Notes under the pieces: model-generated
Seen by the model: the letters and a program-made list of their open reading frames with translations, nothing else
The model's database searches: none
What the model was told of the DNA's origin: nothing
Source of the DNA: Agapetus fuscipes
Taxonomy: Eukaryota; Arthropoda; Insecta; Trichoptera; Glossosomatidae
Direction of reading: 5' to 3'
NCBI GenBank assembly: GCA_951799405.1
Contig: OX637356.1
Location: 8,889,229-8,953,228, forward strand
Length of the DNA stretch: 64,000 nt
Part shown: piece by piece, positions 1 through 12,092 of the stretch
Numbering within the stretch: the first letter of the stretch is position 1
Layout: the number at the start of each line of letters is the position of its first letter
Translations under genes and position numbers: made by a program

Positions 1-92
1 AATCCCCACCGAAGGTTTCAGAAATATTATCTGTTTCAGTGTTTATTTCCAACCCAAAATAAATGCCGGCAAGGTATCCTCAGCCTTCACAG
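1..92 (+). repeat. SINE A fragment (cut by window edge)
   Basis: It matches the middle of SINE A (GTTTATTTC, AACCCAAAATAAA, then CAGCCTTCAC) seen complete at 4492-4830. The tRNA-like head lies outside the window. Confidence 0.7.
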
Positions 93-95
93 ATT

Positions 96-635
96 GCATT
101 GGTTAATTATTAATTGATTATCATTAAAGTATTAAATAAGGAATTATGAACTGATAATATCGATACCGGTTTCTGGCCAGTCAAAATAGCTTAGTGAATT
201 GTATTCCTCTTCACAAATCTATTTAAAAAAAAACTATTGACTTACGAGTATTATATTTATCGTAATTATTGTCAATTAATTATGATACTTGTAGAACTAG
301 TATTGATAGTTAACTATCTAGCTAGCCTTGTCAATTCCAAAACCATTAAACTTAACGATAGAATCGTAACTTTACTGCTTGCAATCAAGTATCTGTACCC
401 CAAGTAAAAGACCCCATCTTACAACTCAACCAAAAATGTATGTAAACTTAAACAGTGCCTCTAGCAAGCGTTTTACTTTCCATATATTTTTTGATAAAAC
501 GTTACGGTTAAGTTTAAACGCATATCTGAAGCTGTGCAATACGAATGAGACGTTCGACCAGCAATCAATTCGTTCAAATCGTAAAATTAGACCATCTTCC
601 TTGATACTTATGAAGTCTTTCAATATTGATTTGTC
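96..635. other. AT-rich gap with one family D MITE
   Basis: A family D copy at about 394-525 starts CCCCAAGTA and holds the typical central CTAGCAAGCG region. Nothing else is recognisable. Confidence 0.5.
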
Positions 636-655
636 ATCATTCCTTGACTTATAGG

Positions 656-1362
656 TAGAGACTGGAAAATAGTGGTGTTATTTTTTGTAAATTTCGGTGT
701 TATTTCCCTGAAAACAGGGAAATTCGCGTTATTTTTTTTTTTATCAAAAACAGGGAGATTTGGTGTTATTTTTTAGGGTTGATTTGATCAAAATTAAGGT
801 TGATATAATTGCAAAACAATAAATATTACTAATATTTACGATTTATTATATATATAAAACAAAATATACTTACAAAAACAATGAATAAACAAAATGTGAA
901 TCAATACGAGTACAAACATACAAAAAAAACATTAATTGAAAAAGTATTAATATTTCAATGACACACGGGATACCCTGCAATATCTATCTGCAATTATTAA
1001 TTAATAATTATCGAATAACATCTGTTGAACCAGGTTCAAATTTATGGTCAAATGACCCCGGCGGGGATCGAACCAACGTTCAATTCCAAACACGCTACAA
1101 AGATCAGCCCAATTGGCCCCCTCGGCCATTACACTGACCGATTTACCTGCGCTTTACACCTTGCAAAGGGTTTTCTTTTCTCTCCCACGAAATCGTTACA
1201 TTGCAAAAGCAACACATCACAACTTTTTTGCACAATTTCTACCAAAAGTACGAAAATTCGCGATATTTGCGAAAAATCTCAAATTTCGCGTTATTTGCGT
1301 AAAAACCTCAAAATTCGCGAATAAATTCGTTTTATCGCGATCGCGAAATTTTCCAGTCCCTA
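656..1362 (-). mobile_element. hAT-like non-autonomous element, copy 1 (with tRNA-like cassette)
   Basis: Ends are TAGAGACTGGAAAA and TTTTCCAGTCCCTA. The left flank is CTTATAGG (648-655) and the right flank GTTATAGG (1365-1372). It is the inverted partner of the element at 1373-2207 with a roughly 125-bp internal deletion. Both elements carry clusters of TTCGCG/CGCGAA motifs near their ends. Together the pair splits a type-C repeat whose head is at 640-655 and body at 2208-2340. Confidence 0.82.
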
Positions 1363-1372
1363 CAGTTATAGG

Positions 1373-2207
1373 TAGGGACTGGAAAATTTCGCGATCGCGA
1401 TAAAACGAATTTATTCGCGAATTTTGATGTTTTTACGCGAATAACGCGAAATTTGAGGTTTTACGCAAATATCGCGAATTTTCGTACTTTCGGTAGAAAT
1501 TGTGCGAAAAAGTTGTTATGTGTCGCTTCTGCAACGCAACTATTTTGTGGGAAAGAAAAGATTCCTGCAAAAACCCTTTGCAAGGTGCAAAGCACAGAAA
1601 AAATGGTCGGTGTTATAACCGAGGGGGCCAAGTGGGCTGATCTTTCAACGTTGAAACACGCTAGAACGCTAGACGCGGGGTTCGATCCCCGCCTGGGTCA
1701 TTTGACCAAAAATTTGACCCTGGTTCAACAAATGTAATTGGGTAATTATAAATTAATAATTAATTAAAGTGCTCATTGAGGCTTTCATAAAAGCCAACAT
1801 CCCTCGAAAAAATTAGATAACCCTCATCTAGAGAGACTAAATTTAATATTTTAAAAGGATATTGCAGGGTATTCGGAGTGTCATTAAAATATTAATACTT
1901 TTTTCAATCAATGGTTTTTTGTAAGTTGTAACTCGTATTGATTCAGATCCAGATGTTGTTTATTCATTGTTTTTGAAGGTACATATTGTTGTTTATATAA
2001 TAAATTGTAAATATTAGTAAAATCTATAGTTTTGCAATTACATAAACCTTTATTTCGATCAAATCAACCCTAAAAATTACACCGAATCTCCCCGTTTATC
2101 ATAAAAAATAACGCGAATTTCCCTGTTTTTGATCAAAAATAACGCGAATTTCCCAAAAAAATAACGCGAATTTCGCAAAAAATAACACCACTTTTTTCCA
2201 GTCCCTA
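1373..2207 (+). mobile_element. hAT-like non-autonomous element, copy 2 (with tRNA-like cassette)
   Basis: Termini TAGGGACTGGAAAA and TTTTCCAGTCCCTA, flanked on both sides by the 8-bp GTTATAGG (1365-1372 and 2208-2215). It is 835 bp long, about 130 bp longer than its inverted partner. It has no transposase frame. The 8-bp duplication and TAG-type ends fit hAT elements. Confidence 0.82.
1605..1700 (+). repeat. tRNA-like pol III cassette inside hAT-like element
   Basis: It contains a clean B box (GGTTCGATCCCC, about 1678-1689) in a GC stem (GCGGGG...CCCCGC) and an A-box-like GGCCAAGTGGGC (1626-1637). The spacing suggests a tRNA with a long variable arm (Ser/Leu type), but the anticodon stem does not fold cleanly. 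I call it a tRNA-derived sequence, not a tRNA gene. An inverted copy lies at about 1050-1140 in the partner element. Confidence 0.6.
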
Positions 2208-2360
2208 GTTATAGGTTGTTATGAGGCGGACCACCCATACTGTAAAAAGATGGTTCACTTTTGAAAATGCCACCCCTGCTTCAGGGAAGGTCAGAAAGAG
2301 TTGCAAAGCTTATGTTCATTTGACAAACTTAAATGTGTATGCTTGAGGGAATACGTTTAA

Positions 2361-2858
2361 AAAAAACGCAACTAAGCTAAATACATAGTGTAACTTCTTG
2401 CCTGCGTTATCCTCGCAGGGATCGCATGTGGCGCTTCGGGACCTATTTATTTTTACAGGTAAGGGGGCCGGCCTCACACCAACCACTTTCTGTTAAAGTG
2501 GGGGTTTTCCAGCTCCCGGTTAGCTGGTTCTTATTTCTTGTGAAGGCTGAGTAAACCTTTGAGATCGAACCCTTGCTCTCGGCATGGAATGCAAGCATTC
2601 TACCAATTGAGCTATCAACCTTTTTACTAGCTTGGTCGTCGTCGCTACAAAGCGCCAATTCTCAAACAAGACCCAGTTGCTGTAAGGCTGGATGGACCTT
2701 TGGTGACCGGTCATTGGTAAAGGCTTATGAATTTTTCAACCCAGCGAAGAGCAAATTTGAAAATATAAATGAAATATTTTTTGTGCTCCGCCGGGATTCG
2801 AACCCACAACTTTCCATTCAGAGTCCGAAGTGTTACCAGTTACCACTGAACTACGGAC
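2361..2858 (-). repeat. dimeric SINE (B-A), minus strand
   Basis: Read on the minus strand: a tRNA-like head B (CGTAGT...; B box GGTTCGAATCC at about 2804-2814), its body ending GACGACCAAGC, then a second tRNA-like head A (AGCTCAATTGGTAGAATGC, about 2592-2610), then tail A ending TTAGCTTAGTTGCG. The same B-A order recurs at 12497-12950. Head A here lacks the roughly 75-bp insert found in stand-alone SINE A copies. Confidence 0.8.
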
Positions 2859-2862
2859 ATGT

Positions 2863-4491
2863 CTAAATAATTTCATTAAAATTATTGTCATACCTTCCGT
2901 GGAGATATATATTTTTGCAATCAGTATTTGAGGGCTGTGCCAAATCGTATCCTGCACGTAGTACCTGTGGTTGTGCCATCGTACAATTACTTATACATGT
3001 CGGCAGCCCTGGTGAATTTCAATGTACCACTTCCGCATATGAGCAATCCACCAAATGGCACACTCTTCCCTCAGGATACAGAAACCGGGACCACAAGTGA
3101 ATTATACACGAGGAATACGCGGAGAGACTGTGTATTAAGGACATTATATTTGTGGTGTTGAGAATGATGCAATAATGGACTCGACACGCTTAAAATAACC
3201 CTCGCCTGTGTGACGTCACTCATAGTGAATAAAAAAATTAGACCCGATAATCAGGAGGTTTTGAAAGAATTGTTAAATAAAACCTACCATGTATTTTAGC
3301 AGGAAAAAGCAAAGTTTAATTTGCAAGGAGAAAGCTTTTAATCTAAAGTAATTGTGTTATTCATACACAGTAAATCCACGATTCATCCGTCGCCTAGAGT
3401 GAATTATCGATGCAAAAAGCGATAATCTGTTGATCATCAATGGATTAAATGTTTAGTAAAGAACAAGGGCGTACGCAGGATCAAAACAAGGGGAGAGGGC
3501 AAGCCATGGTCGTTCAGGTCAGGTTCAGGTTTTGGTGAATAAATCCAAAAATTTAAGATTTTTTGTAAAATTATTATAGCAGTGCTTTATCAACTAAGTT
3601 ATTAAAATGGTTATTTCAATAATTGTAATAAATTCCTGCAACAAAATTTCATAACGATTCAGGTTTTTTTTCTTCCAATAATTTCAATTGCAAGATTCAT
3701 CCATAAATGAAGTTTATTGTTGCAATGCAATACTGAATAATTAAGAACTGAAGGATTTTTATGCACAATATGAAAACACAGAGATTGCTATTCTATGTTG
3801 CCAAATGTATACGACTCGCTTTGTCTTAGCTGTAAGCAACTGTATTCACACACAACTTGATTAAATTTTAATATGGACAAATGACACAAAGCTAGTCTAT
3901 TCATTCATTACGTGAATAAGTTGTATACCCACATTCGCCATTCGCTAAATAACGTAACGCTGTTGCGGATCTCACTGGGGACGCTAAAATGGCGGCTTGA
4001 TAAACACGTGTGGAATATATTACCAAAGTTCTGTATCCGAAGTATACAACTTTACATCTAAACCCAACCAAATTGTATGCAAACTGAAACAGCTCCTGTA
4101 GTGAACGCTTTAGTCTCCATACACATTGCGGCACGACGCTATGATCGAGTTGAAACGTACTTTGGATGCAGCCCGTGAGTTGTAAGAGTGAGAACTTTGG
4201 TAGTATCGTAGACTTTAACTGATTAGTATGGAAGGAGAAGTGTTAAGGAAATTCGTGATGGAAATACAGTATGGCAGATTTGAAAGTTGCAAATGCTAAA
4301 GAATAGCGCTCATTAAGCTGAAATTTAAAGATCAGCATCATAATTGGCGTTGCAATCCAGTGTGGGTCTTCACTTCTTTGAGAAGCTGCCTTCACCTTTC
4401 CGTTTCCATCACGCCAATTGGTCAATCCAGGTCTTGGAAGTCCTTTTCCACCCCATTATTCCATCTCAGCTTTGACCTTTTTAAGGTAGTA
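2863..4491. other. non-coding stretch
   Basis: AT-rich. A partial family D MITE lies at about 4030-4132. A stretch near 3170-3250 resembles short repeat tails also seen near 33360-33440. No gene seen. Confidence 0.5.
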
Positions 4492-4830
4492 AAACGATAA
4501 ACGCTACTAAGCTAAACATATAGCGTAACGTCTTGCCGCGTTCACTCCGAAGGTGTCGCATGTGGTGAGTAGAACCTAATTATTTTTACAGGTAACGAGG
4601 CCGTCTTTACGCCCACTTCAACTAGTTCAGTTGAAGTTGGGGTTTCCCAGCTGCCGAGGGGGCTGGTACTCATTGCTTGTGAAGGCTGAGTAAACTTTGC
4701 TGGCATTTTATTTTTGTGTTTGAAATAAATACCGGAACAGTAAATCATTTCTGACACCCTCGGTAGGATTCGAACCCGACGTCTTGGCATTATATGCAAG
4801 CACTCTTCCCACTGAGCTATTAACTGGACC
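4492..4830 (-). repeat. SINE A, long form, minus strand
   Basis: The tRNA-like head is at about 4765-4830 (inverted B box GGATTCGAACCC), followed on the minus strand by the GTGTCAGAAATGATTT region, CAGCCTTCACAAG and the tail TTAGCTTAGTAGCG. Full length, with point mutations in the head. Confidence 0.8.
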
Positions 4831-5569
4831 GGAGAGTGCAAGGATCTTTTTCGCTTTGCCTAAAATTGTGTGTAATTCTGGTTTTGGAGTCAAAACATCT
4901 GATCGATAGAGGCATCGAAGTTAGCCCATTTATATAAGCGTCAAGTAGACCTGCGCAATTCATGAACGGGAACGGATTGTACCCATTTAGTCATCTGCAA
5001 GCGTGTGGTACCAATTGTCGGATGTTTGCATCCGGACCCACCTCCAAAATATATGGGTTACACCAGTCACAGCATGCTATTATGATCAATTTAATATGTG
5101 TATAGACTCCTATGATGTGAATTCGCGGAGGAATGATACGTATTTCTTGGACAAATCTAATACTGAGCTTTTGCGTTAGAGCTAATACCAATAGAGCCCA
5201 TTTGAAAAGTATCCAATGTTGAAAAGCTTCGTATGGCAAAAGTCTCAATTGCTCTAGCGGATCATATAGGGCAAGATTAAGGATTGACGAAGAGTAATCA
5301 GAAAGCAGATATCATGGCTGAGCCATGTTAAGGATTGGGCAGGAATACTATAAGCTTGGGAATTGTTCCAGGTTGTCTAGAACAAAGGGGCCTTGCAATT
5401 GGAATAAAATATACTGCAACAGAGATTATATTCCATGGTGCAAAGATGATAATAATGAATTGGCAAATCGTCAACACTTAATATACGGCAAGAAGGTTAC
5501 ATATGTATGCCTTCACTCAAAAGGAACAAATACAGATTGATAATCATAGATGATAGGTGATGGTATTTT

Positions 5570-5735
5570 ATGGTATTTATGGTATTTTATCTTCTTCTTC
5601 CTCAGGCTTATTCAGTCCACTCCTGGACGTAGGCCTCCTCCAATCTTCTCCATGTTTGTCTATTGGCTGCTGTGCTCAGCCATCCTTTGTCTGCAGTTCC
5701 CACTTCCCAGTGATGTTCAATGTAAATATTTTATT
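5570..5735 (-). repeat. LINE-derived fragment (weak)
   Basis: The plus strand reads as the inverse of a LINE C-terminal coding tail (the CAGTCCACTCCTGGACGTAG type common in animal genomes). The open frames on the plus strand (5550-5952) are shadows of this. Confidence 0.3.
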
Positions 5736-6990
5736 ACCCAAAAAAGAGCAATCAACCAACACAAAGGAACCTGTCTTGTTTATTTTATTTTTTCAGTCTT
5801 TTTTCTACTGTTACGAACTATGGATTCCTGGGGACGTGAGCCTGAACACACAGCTTGCTGGTGTATGGGGAACATTGCTCTGGTATAATCCATTATGGAA
5901 CTATCTACAATGTTTTAGAACATGCAAGAAATCGTCTCTTTTGTACCTATAAATACGAGCAAAGATTCTGTTAAAGAGGCAGTCGCTTAGATCATTGTGA
6001 CGCAAACACCAATGTAAGCAGAGAGTGAAGAGTGAACAGCATATTGTAAGCGATTTTGTGAAAAATAAATCTTATGAAATAAATTTTAATCGCAGCTTAA
6101 TTAAAAAGAACAAAATACAAATCATAACAATATAATATCGGATTAACAAAATAGAGGAGAGGATTGTTTAGTTACGACATTGGAACCGTTTTTGACTTCA
6201 TTGCATGCCATTCTTGTGCTCACAGCAAAAAAAAAACTAGTTCTAAATCAGCACTAGTGAATTCATTGAAGTTTTTCTTGACCAGACATAAAAGTATGCG
6301 AATACAGCATACCTGCGTTGCTCTAGAAGGGTAAAAAGACGTCAAGGAATAGAAATGCACAGCTTGTGAAAGAATTCTCTCATAGCCCGTCTGAGTCTGG
6401 ATTCTTTTCCATAGGACATTGACTATTTCCCTTCTTTCTCTGACCTTACTTGGCTTTATTATTTATTTATTTTTCTTCAATATTTGAGTAACCATTTTTT
6501 GGTTTAATTCATGTTCAAATATTCGTATTCCTATCATGTCTTATAAGATGTTTTCCCAATTGTTTTCATACAAATTACACTTGCCAACTGATTTTCCTTG
6601 CATCGATCTTATATTCGTTTACTTTATCATAGCTGAATTTTCCTCACGGATTCCCCATTTGAGTTTTTTCCTTAGAAAGATGTGGTTACAATACATTATT
6701 GGTTAACTAGCTGCATTTAGGGAGCTACTAAATCCTTATCAAGACAACAAATAAAATTGTACCTATTTCAAATGTTTATCCGATTCTGTATCAGCCTAAG
6801 TTTTTTTTTACTTTATTTGCTTTATCTCACATAAGAAGTATTCATAATGATGCGAGGAAACGAGACAGATTATTGTTTCTCATTTTCAAAATCTATATCT
6901 AAGATCTTTCTCACATGACACAATCCAATACCGGATCGAAAGTCTAGTAGTGTATAGGGATGTTTATTCAATTTCACACTGTTTGTCTAG
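5736..6990. other. no feature recognised
   Basis: AT-rich single-copy-looking sequence with no convincing open frame, RNA gene or repeat. Confidence 0.5.
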
Positions 6991-7634
6991 CAACGCAACG
7001 CAACTAAGCTACACATATAGTGTAACTTCTTGCCGCGTTATACCCTAAAGGCTTGTTCGCACAAGGCCACTATTTTAGTCGAGTACCGAGTAATTTAGTG
7101 GTGGGCGGGGCCACAGAGTATGTAGGTTTATAGAGAGTGGTCTTAAAACAAACAAAATGGAACCAAGTAGTATTAAGTATTGTCTAGACTCGTAGGGTAG
7201 TTACTGGCGCTATCCATCGTTTCATATAAAAATAATACTACTTGGTTACATTTTTTTTGTTCTAAGACCGCTCTCTATAAACCTACATACTCTGTGGCCC
7301 CGCCCACCACTAAATTACTCGGTACTCGACTAAAATAGTGGCCTTGTGCGAACAAGCCTTAAGAGTTTCGCATGTGGCGAGTGGAACCTACATATTATTA
7401 CAGGTTAGGGGGCTTGGCCTTATGCCAACCACTTCAGTTGAATTGGGAGTTTCCCAACTCCCGAGTGGGCTGGTACTCATTTCTTGTGAAGGCTGAGTAA
7501 ACCTTGCCGGTATTTTATTTTGGGGATTTGAAGTAAACACCGAAACGGGAAATAATTTCTGACACCCTCGGTGGAATTCGAACCCGTACTCTCAACATGG
7601 AATGCAAGCACTCTACCAACTGAGCTATCGACCA
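6991..7634 (-). repeat. SINE A, minus strand, split by a MITE
   Basis: The tail is at 6991-7045 and the body and tRNA-like head at 7363-7634. The two parts rejoin exactly when the MITE at 7049-7359 and one TAA copy are removed. Confidence 0.82.
7049..7359. mobile_element. PIF/Harbinger-like foldback MITE
   Basis: Nearly 100-bp inverted arms beginning AGGCTTGTTCGCACAAGG, with 3-bp TAA duplications at 7046-7048 and 7360-7362. 3-bp TWA-type duplications fit PIF/Harbinger. It carries no coding capacity. Confidence 0.82.
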
Positions 7635-10600
7635 GCGATCCCATACGTTTCGCGTTTAAAACCATTAGACAAAACGAACCGTGTGAAAAGGCGGCAAGTT
7701 ACTGTAACTGTACTGTAAATTGTAACTATGTCGCCATTCCGCTAGGAGTGGCCAAAGCCTCTGCAGGGCTGCCTCAATTTTTTCCTATACTGACTTACCT
7801 CTTTCAATTCACTCATATCCATCACTTTTTCATGCATTTTCTTCTTTTACACTCACTTTGTATATCCCATTCTTTGACAATCTCCTCAATCTGTCAAGAC
7901 TTTGGCAAGACTTGAATAATGTCTAATCGTTGCGTTGGAAGGAGTGGGGAAACATTATTATCCTTTGTTCTGTGTTGATCGGATGCAATGCCCATATCAA
8001 AGGAATCGATTTCCACGTTAGTTAATATGCACAGAAGTTATCGTCCGCGACAACGGCTGAAATTCAATATTTTGTCCGACAGACCGCGAAGGGAATATTG
8101 ACCTGCAACACGCGACCGTCAGGGCTTAGCAAAAACATCCTTATATCTGCTTAAATTAAGTGATAATTTGCCTTACTTAGGGTTCAGTCTTTAAGATAAT
8201 TTTTCTAGTGAAAGTTCTTTCTATGCTGTCATATAAATTACTCACTTTAATGGGTAAAGAAAACTCCATATTTAACCCATACGACTTTGTTTGTTCGTAT
8301 TTTAGAACTGAACCCACTACAAAATGCTTTACTTTTTATTCTAGTGAACGTTTACTTTTGATACATTTTTTGCAAAACTCCATGATTGAGTTCAATTTTA
8401 TACTTACGTACCTATTATACTTCGATTATGATCCTATAATAACTTTTACTGGGTGGGAAAGTCTTCAAATCATCCCCCCAATGCTTGTTTGGCTTTTGTA
8501 CCATTTGATTCAAACCTTTTCAATAAAATTGTCTTTTAAGAATCGCATTGTACACAATCTGAGTTGTAATTTAAAAACGTAAAATACGATAATGTGATAG
8601 TTGCTTTTCATACTTTCAAAACCGATTTCCAGCATTCCTAAGACACATTGGTCCAGTACCCATACAAACATTGCTTATATGAAATTATCTCTTTTGGAGA
8701 TAAGACAAGCAAGCACGAAGGCGATGAAATATTGGCGGAAAAGTTATAGAGGCGCTTTCCAATTTTCATTAAAAGAAAATGAATACTTACTGGATAAAAA
8801 ACTGACTTTCAATCTTCGATAAAACATGAAATATTTTCCTCACATTTATTTAGTAATTATTTTTCTTCAAGATTGTGCCAAAGCATCCCGCCCACTCTAA
8901 AATTCTTCTCGCTCACAATCTGTACACAAAAATACACAAACAAACAAACCATCAATATTTCATCACCAATACACTTGGACTCTAAAAAATATGCTCAGAT
9001 CTTTACACACTCCTTACCGGCAAATTATTTTTACCTGCACTAAACACAATACGCTCTTCATTCATAATCGTTTTTTTTTTAATTTTTGTAATTTTGTGGG
9101 TGGATGGGTTGTGAACAGAGCTGAGTCTAGCACTCCTGGATTTCTTTGCGTGCCTGTCTCGCTCCATCAACTGCTAAAATAGCTATGACGGAAGTTGGAA
9201 AAATCCAGAACAAACGCATTGTAAGAATTCGATCTTAATAATTTCTGGATTTCAATTGTTTCAATATTGTCTACACTTTTCTAAAATGTAGCTGGATGTA
9301 TAGTTTTCAGTCAGAATTTAGTTATTCGACTAAAAACTGTTAAAAAACTATCTACCATTAGTTTAAAAGTTTGTCTAAAATCGATCAAGCCAATTCATGC
9401 TAGTTTAAAATGGGCGATTTTATCCGAGAATCCCACTGTGTTAAATTTGTTAATCGATCGTACTAATTGTATGTGATAATTAACTTATTTGAAGTTAATT
9501 GAAGCAGACATCTTAATTGCACGATCAGAATGAACTCCAATTACCGCAACCACTGTTGTATCCCACACAATCACACAATTGTTTTAGTTTCCCTATTTTT
9601 AAACGCAATTTTTATTGCGTTTTTGCAAAAAAATAACTGCGGTCCATAATTGTGTCACCAGACCTAGGGTGAGTCCAAAATATGGTGTCTTGAGTCAATT
9701 GAGTCGCATTGAAGGAAAGACATTTTCAAAAATGAGATACACAAGTGGAAACACATTAAACAATCTTGCTCATCATCTTGGTCTTGCTTGAGTAATCACG
9801 GTGTTATTCACACACGGCAAATCCATGGCTCAACTGCAACCTGACGTGAATTTTTCGTACAAAAAATCGATGATCCGTTGGTCAAATGCTTTGTAAACAA
9901 GCATTGTTAGTGATTCTATAGCGACTTTCAAACTCGCAGAATTGAGGTGTGATTTTCATCATCCTAATTTTTGTTTATTTATCACCTTCTAAAGGCAGTG
10001 CCTTATTGTGCTATCCATTTGTATCTGCTGGTCGCCATCCTCTTGCATTGTGAATAGGAGGCGACGTAATATACTCGTATGAGTCGATTCAAATCCTGAA
10101 ATTATGTAGGTATAATGTTCTTGGATGACCTAACGCTTGTCTTCCTAAAATTCTTGAGAAAGGTGCTATGTCTTATTGAGTACCCTATCAGTTTGGTATT
10201 CCGTTTTCGTCAATTCTTTCTCCTTTCATTTATTATTTATTCCTTCTTATATTCTTTCCTCCTTCCCTTATTCGTTTATTATTTCCTTCTTCATCTATTC
10301 TTTCCTCCTTCATCGTTTATTTCTTCCTTCATCCATTCTTTCCTCCCTCAAATATTCTCTCTTCTTTCACCTATAATTTCCTCTTTCACCTATTCTTTCC
10401 TCCAGTCCTTACATTCGTATATCGTTTTTATTGCAAAATCTTATTGGCTCATTTCCATCAAATAATAATATTTTGACTGATCTTTATTACGTAAACTATA
10501 CTATAGGTAGATCAAACCAATCTGTTACATAGATCAAAATTGTCTGTTGCTTTAACAGATTTATTGTATTAATCACAAATTCAGGCAGTAGGTACAGTTT

Positions 10601-10688
10601 ATTTTATCTTCTGACATCGCATCGTTAATCAGCAAGTTAAAATTGACGATAAAAACAAAATCGTAATCCTGCTTTTAAATTCATTAAA
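7635..10688. other. non-coding stretch with repeats D and E
   Basis: A diverged family D copy lies at about 8266-8400 and a family E copy (minus) at about 8476-8720. A pyrimidine-rich tract of TTCCTCCTTCAT-type repeats runs 10210-10420 and explains the hydrophobic open frames there. Nothing else recognised. Confidence 0.5.
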
Positions 10689-11190
10689 TTCCTTGACTTA
10701 TAGGTTGATATGGGGATGACCATTGACCAATCTTGCTGTAAAAATTTATTCACTTTGCCAATGGCACCCCTGAAGCGCTATTCTGCTAAATTCCTTACAC
10801 TTTGGATATCCATACAAGTCCGAGAATGCTAGCGCTTGCGAAACAACTCCATACATAAAAAAAAAATCACTGTACATCTTATTTTTGGACACGAATCATC
10901 AGCTAGTTGCCTTAAGGTCGTAGGGAATTTAGCAGAATAGCGCTTCTGTTTCAAGGAAGAGTGGCGAGAGTTTTTTCAACGAGAAACACTGTAAAAGTGG
11001 GAAAATCCTGTAGGCACTTTCTTATAATTAGTTCACTGACTATGCGAAGTTACTCCTGATAAAATGTTTTATCAACGATTTCTTTAATCTGCGAATCAGT
11101 ACTTATTCAGTTTACCTTTAAGGTGGCAATATGCAGCATGTGAAAGCGCAAACTCAAACGTGTTCTGCTTTAAAAATAGCACGCCTGTAC
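10689..11190 (+). repeat. type-C repeat, diverged, split by a MITE
   Basis: The head TTCCTTGACTTATAGG is at 10689-10704, with the CACTTTGCCAATGGCACCCC body before the MITE and CTGTTTCAAGGAAG after it. The 3' half (about 11110-11160) is diverged. Confidence 0.65.
10773..10945. mobile_element. 173-bp MITE with perfect inverted ends
   Basis: Ends are a perfect inverted repeat over 22 bases, starting AAGCGCTATTCTGC. It is flanked by CTG (10770-10772 and 10946-10948). Comparison with intact type-C copies (CACCCCTGTTTCAGG) confirms the empty site and a 3-bp duplication. Confidence 0.8.
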
Positions 11191-11338
11191 GACGACTTTA
11201 TAATGTATTGCTTCAACTTAGATTACAAACAAGTACGAATTTAATCCTTAATTTGATTAAAACTTCCTTATTGTCTCTGTGAATCAACGTTAGATAGCGT
11301 AATACCCAATAGGTGAATCATTTCCGTTTTATATTATA

Positions 11339-11591
11339 CCAGTACCCTTAGGACGAGTTGCAAAACTTGAGTAATGTAAAGTTTACGGCAATGATTCAAG
11401 ATTGATTTCCCCCAAAATCTGCCGTTTTTGTTTGTTTGAACTTGACATTCTTCATCATTGTAACTCTTTTGCAAAGACCATAAAGTGTAAGAAACTAAAA
11501 CGGCAGATTTTGGGAGAAATCATTCTTTAATATTTTTTGTAAACTTTACTTTTCTCAAGTTTTGCAACTCGGACTAAGGATACAGTACTCC
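11339..11591. mobile_element. foldback MITE
   Basis: Long inverted arms: left GTACCCTTAGGACGAGTTGC, right its near-complement ending at about 11588. An inner inverted pair (AAAATCTGCCGTTTT) lies toward the centre. Non-coding. Confidence 0.7.
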
Positions 11592-11919
11592 GAGAATAAA
11601 CTTATACACGTAACGAAATCAATGAGTATTCCAAATTTTGTATGGAAATGGGATAGCGCCTCTTTCACTTTTCGAACCAATCTTGAAAACCTCAATGACT
11701 TCGTTACGCAGTTTGAGTTATAGAGATCATCTTATTTTCATCAGTAGGTATAGCTTAAATTTAAATTGTGACTCTGAATAACAGAAAATTGCATGCATAT
11801 TATTCAAAAACCATTACTAAATTTAGCATTTCGAATCAATCTCGTTATTATTTTATTATGCAGTTTACTTTATGAATAAATTAATTTAGAAGCTGTCTCT
11901 GAATAAAGGATCTGCCTAT

Positions 11920-12080
11920 GTACCCCAAGTATAAAACATTACATGAACTTCTCTCGATTGCGTAAGTAGAAAATAATGTATCAAAAGTAAATCACTCACT
12001 AGGTGTGCTTTTGTATCTTCCATACATGTTTCCATTTACGCTATCGAGGGAGTTAACACAATGTTTTATACTCGGCGTAA
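11920..12080. mobile_element. family D palindromic MITE
   Basis: A clear member: start TACCCCAAGTATAAAACATT, centre CACTCACTAGGTGTG, end complementary to the start. Other copies in the window: 394-525, 4030-4132, 8266-8400, 18400-18512, 26528-26690, 41925-42083, 47880-48028, 50141-50292, 56200-56354. Confidence 0.75.
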
Positions 12081-12092
12081 ACGTTGCTTATT

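Noticed and set aside
5550..5952. 112- and 131-codon open frames
   Set aside because: They overlap a LINE-like fragment read in reverse and have no start context or homology.
10115..10465. Hydrophobic 116-codon open frame
   Set aside because: It is the translation of a pyrimidine-rich simple tract.
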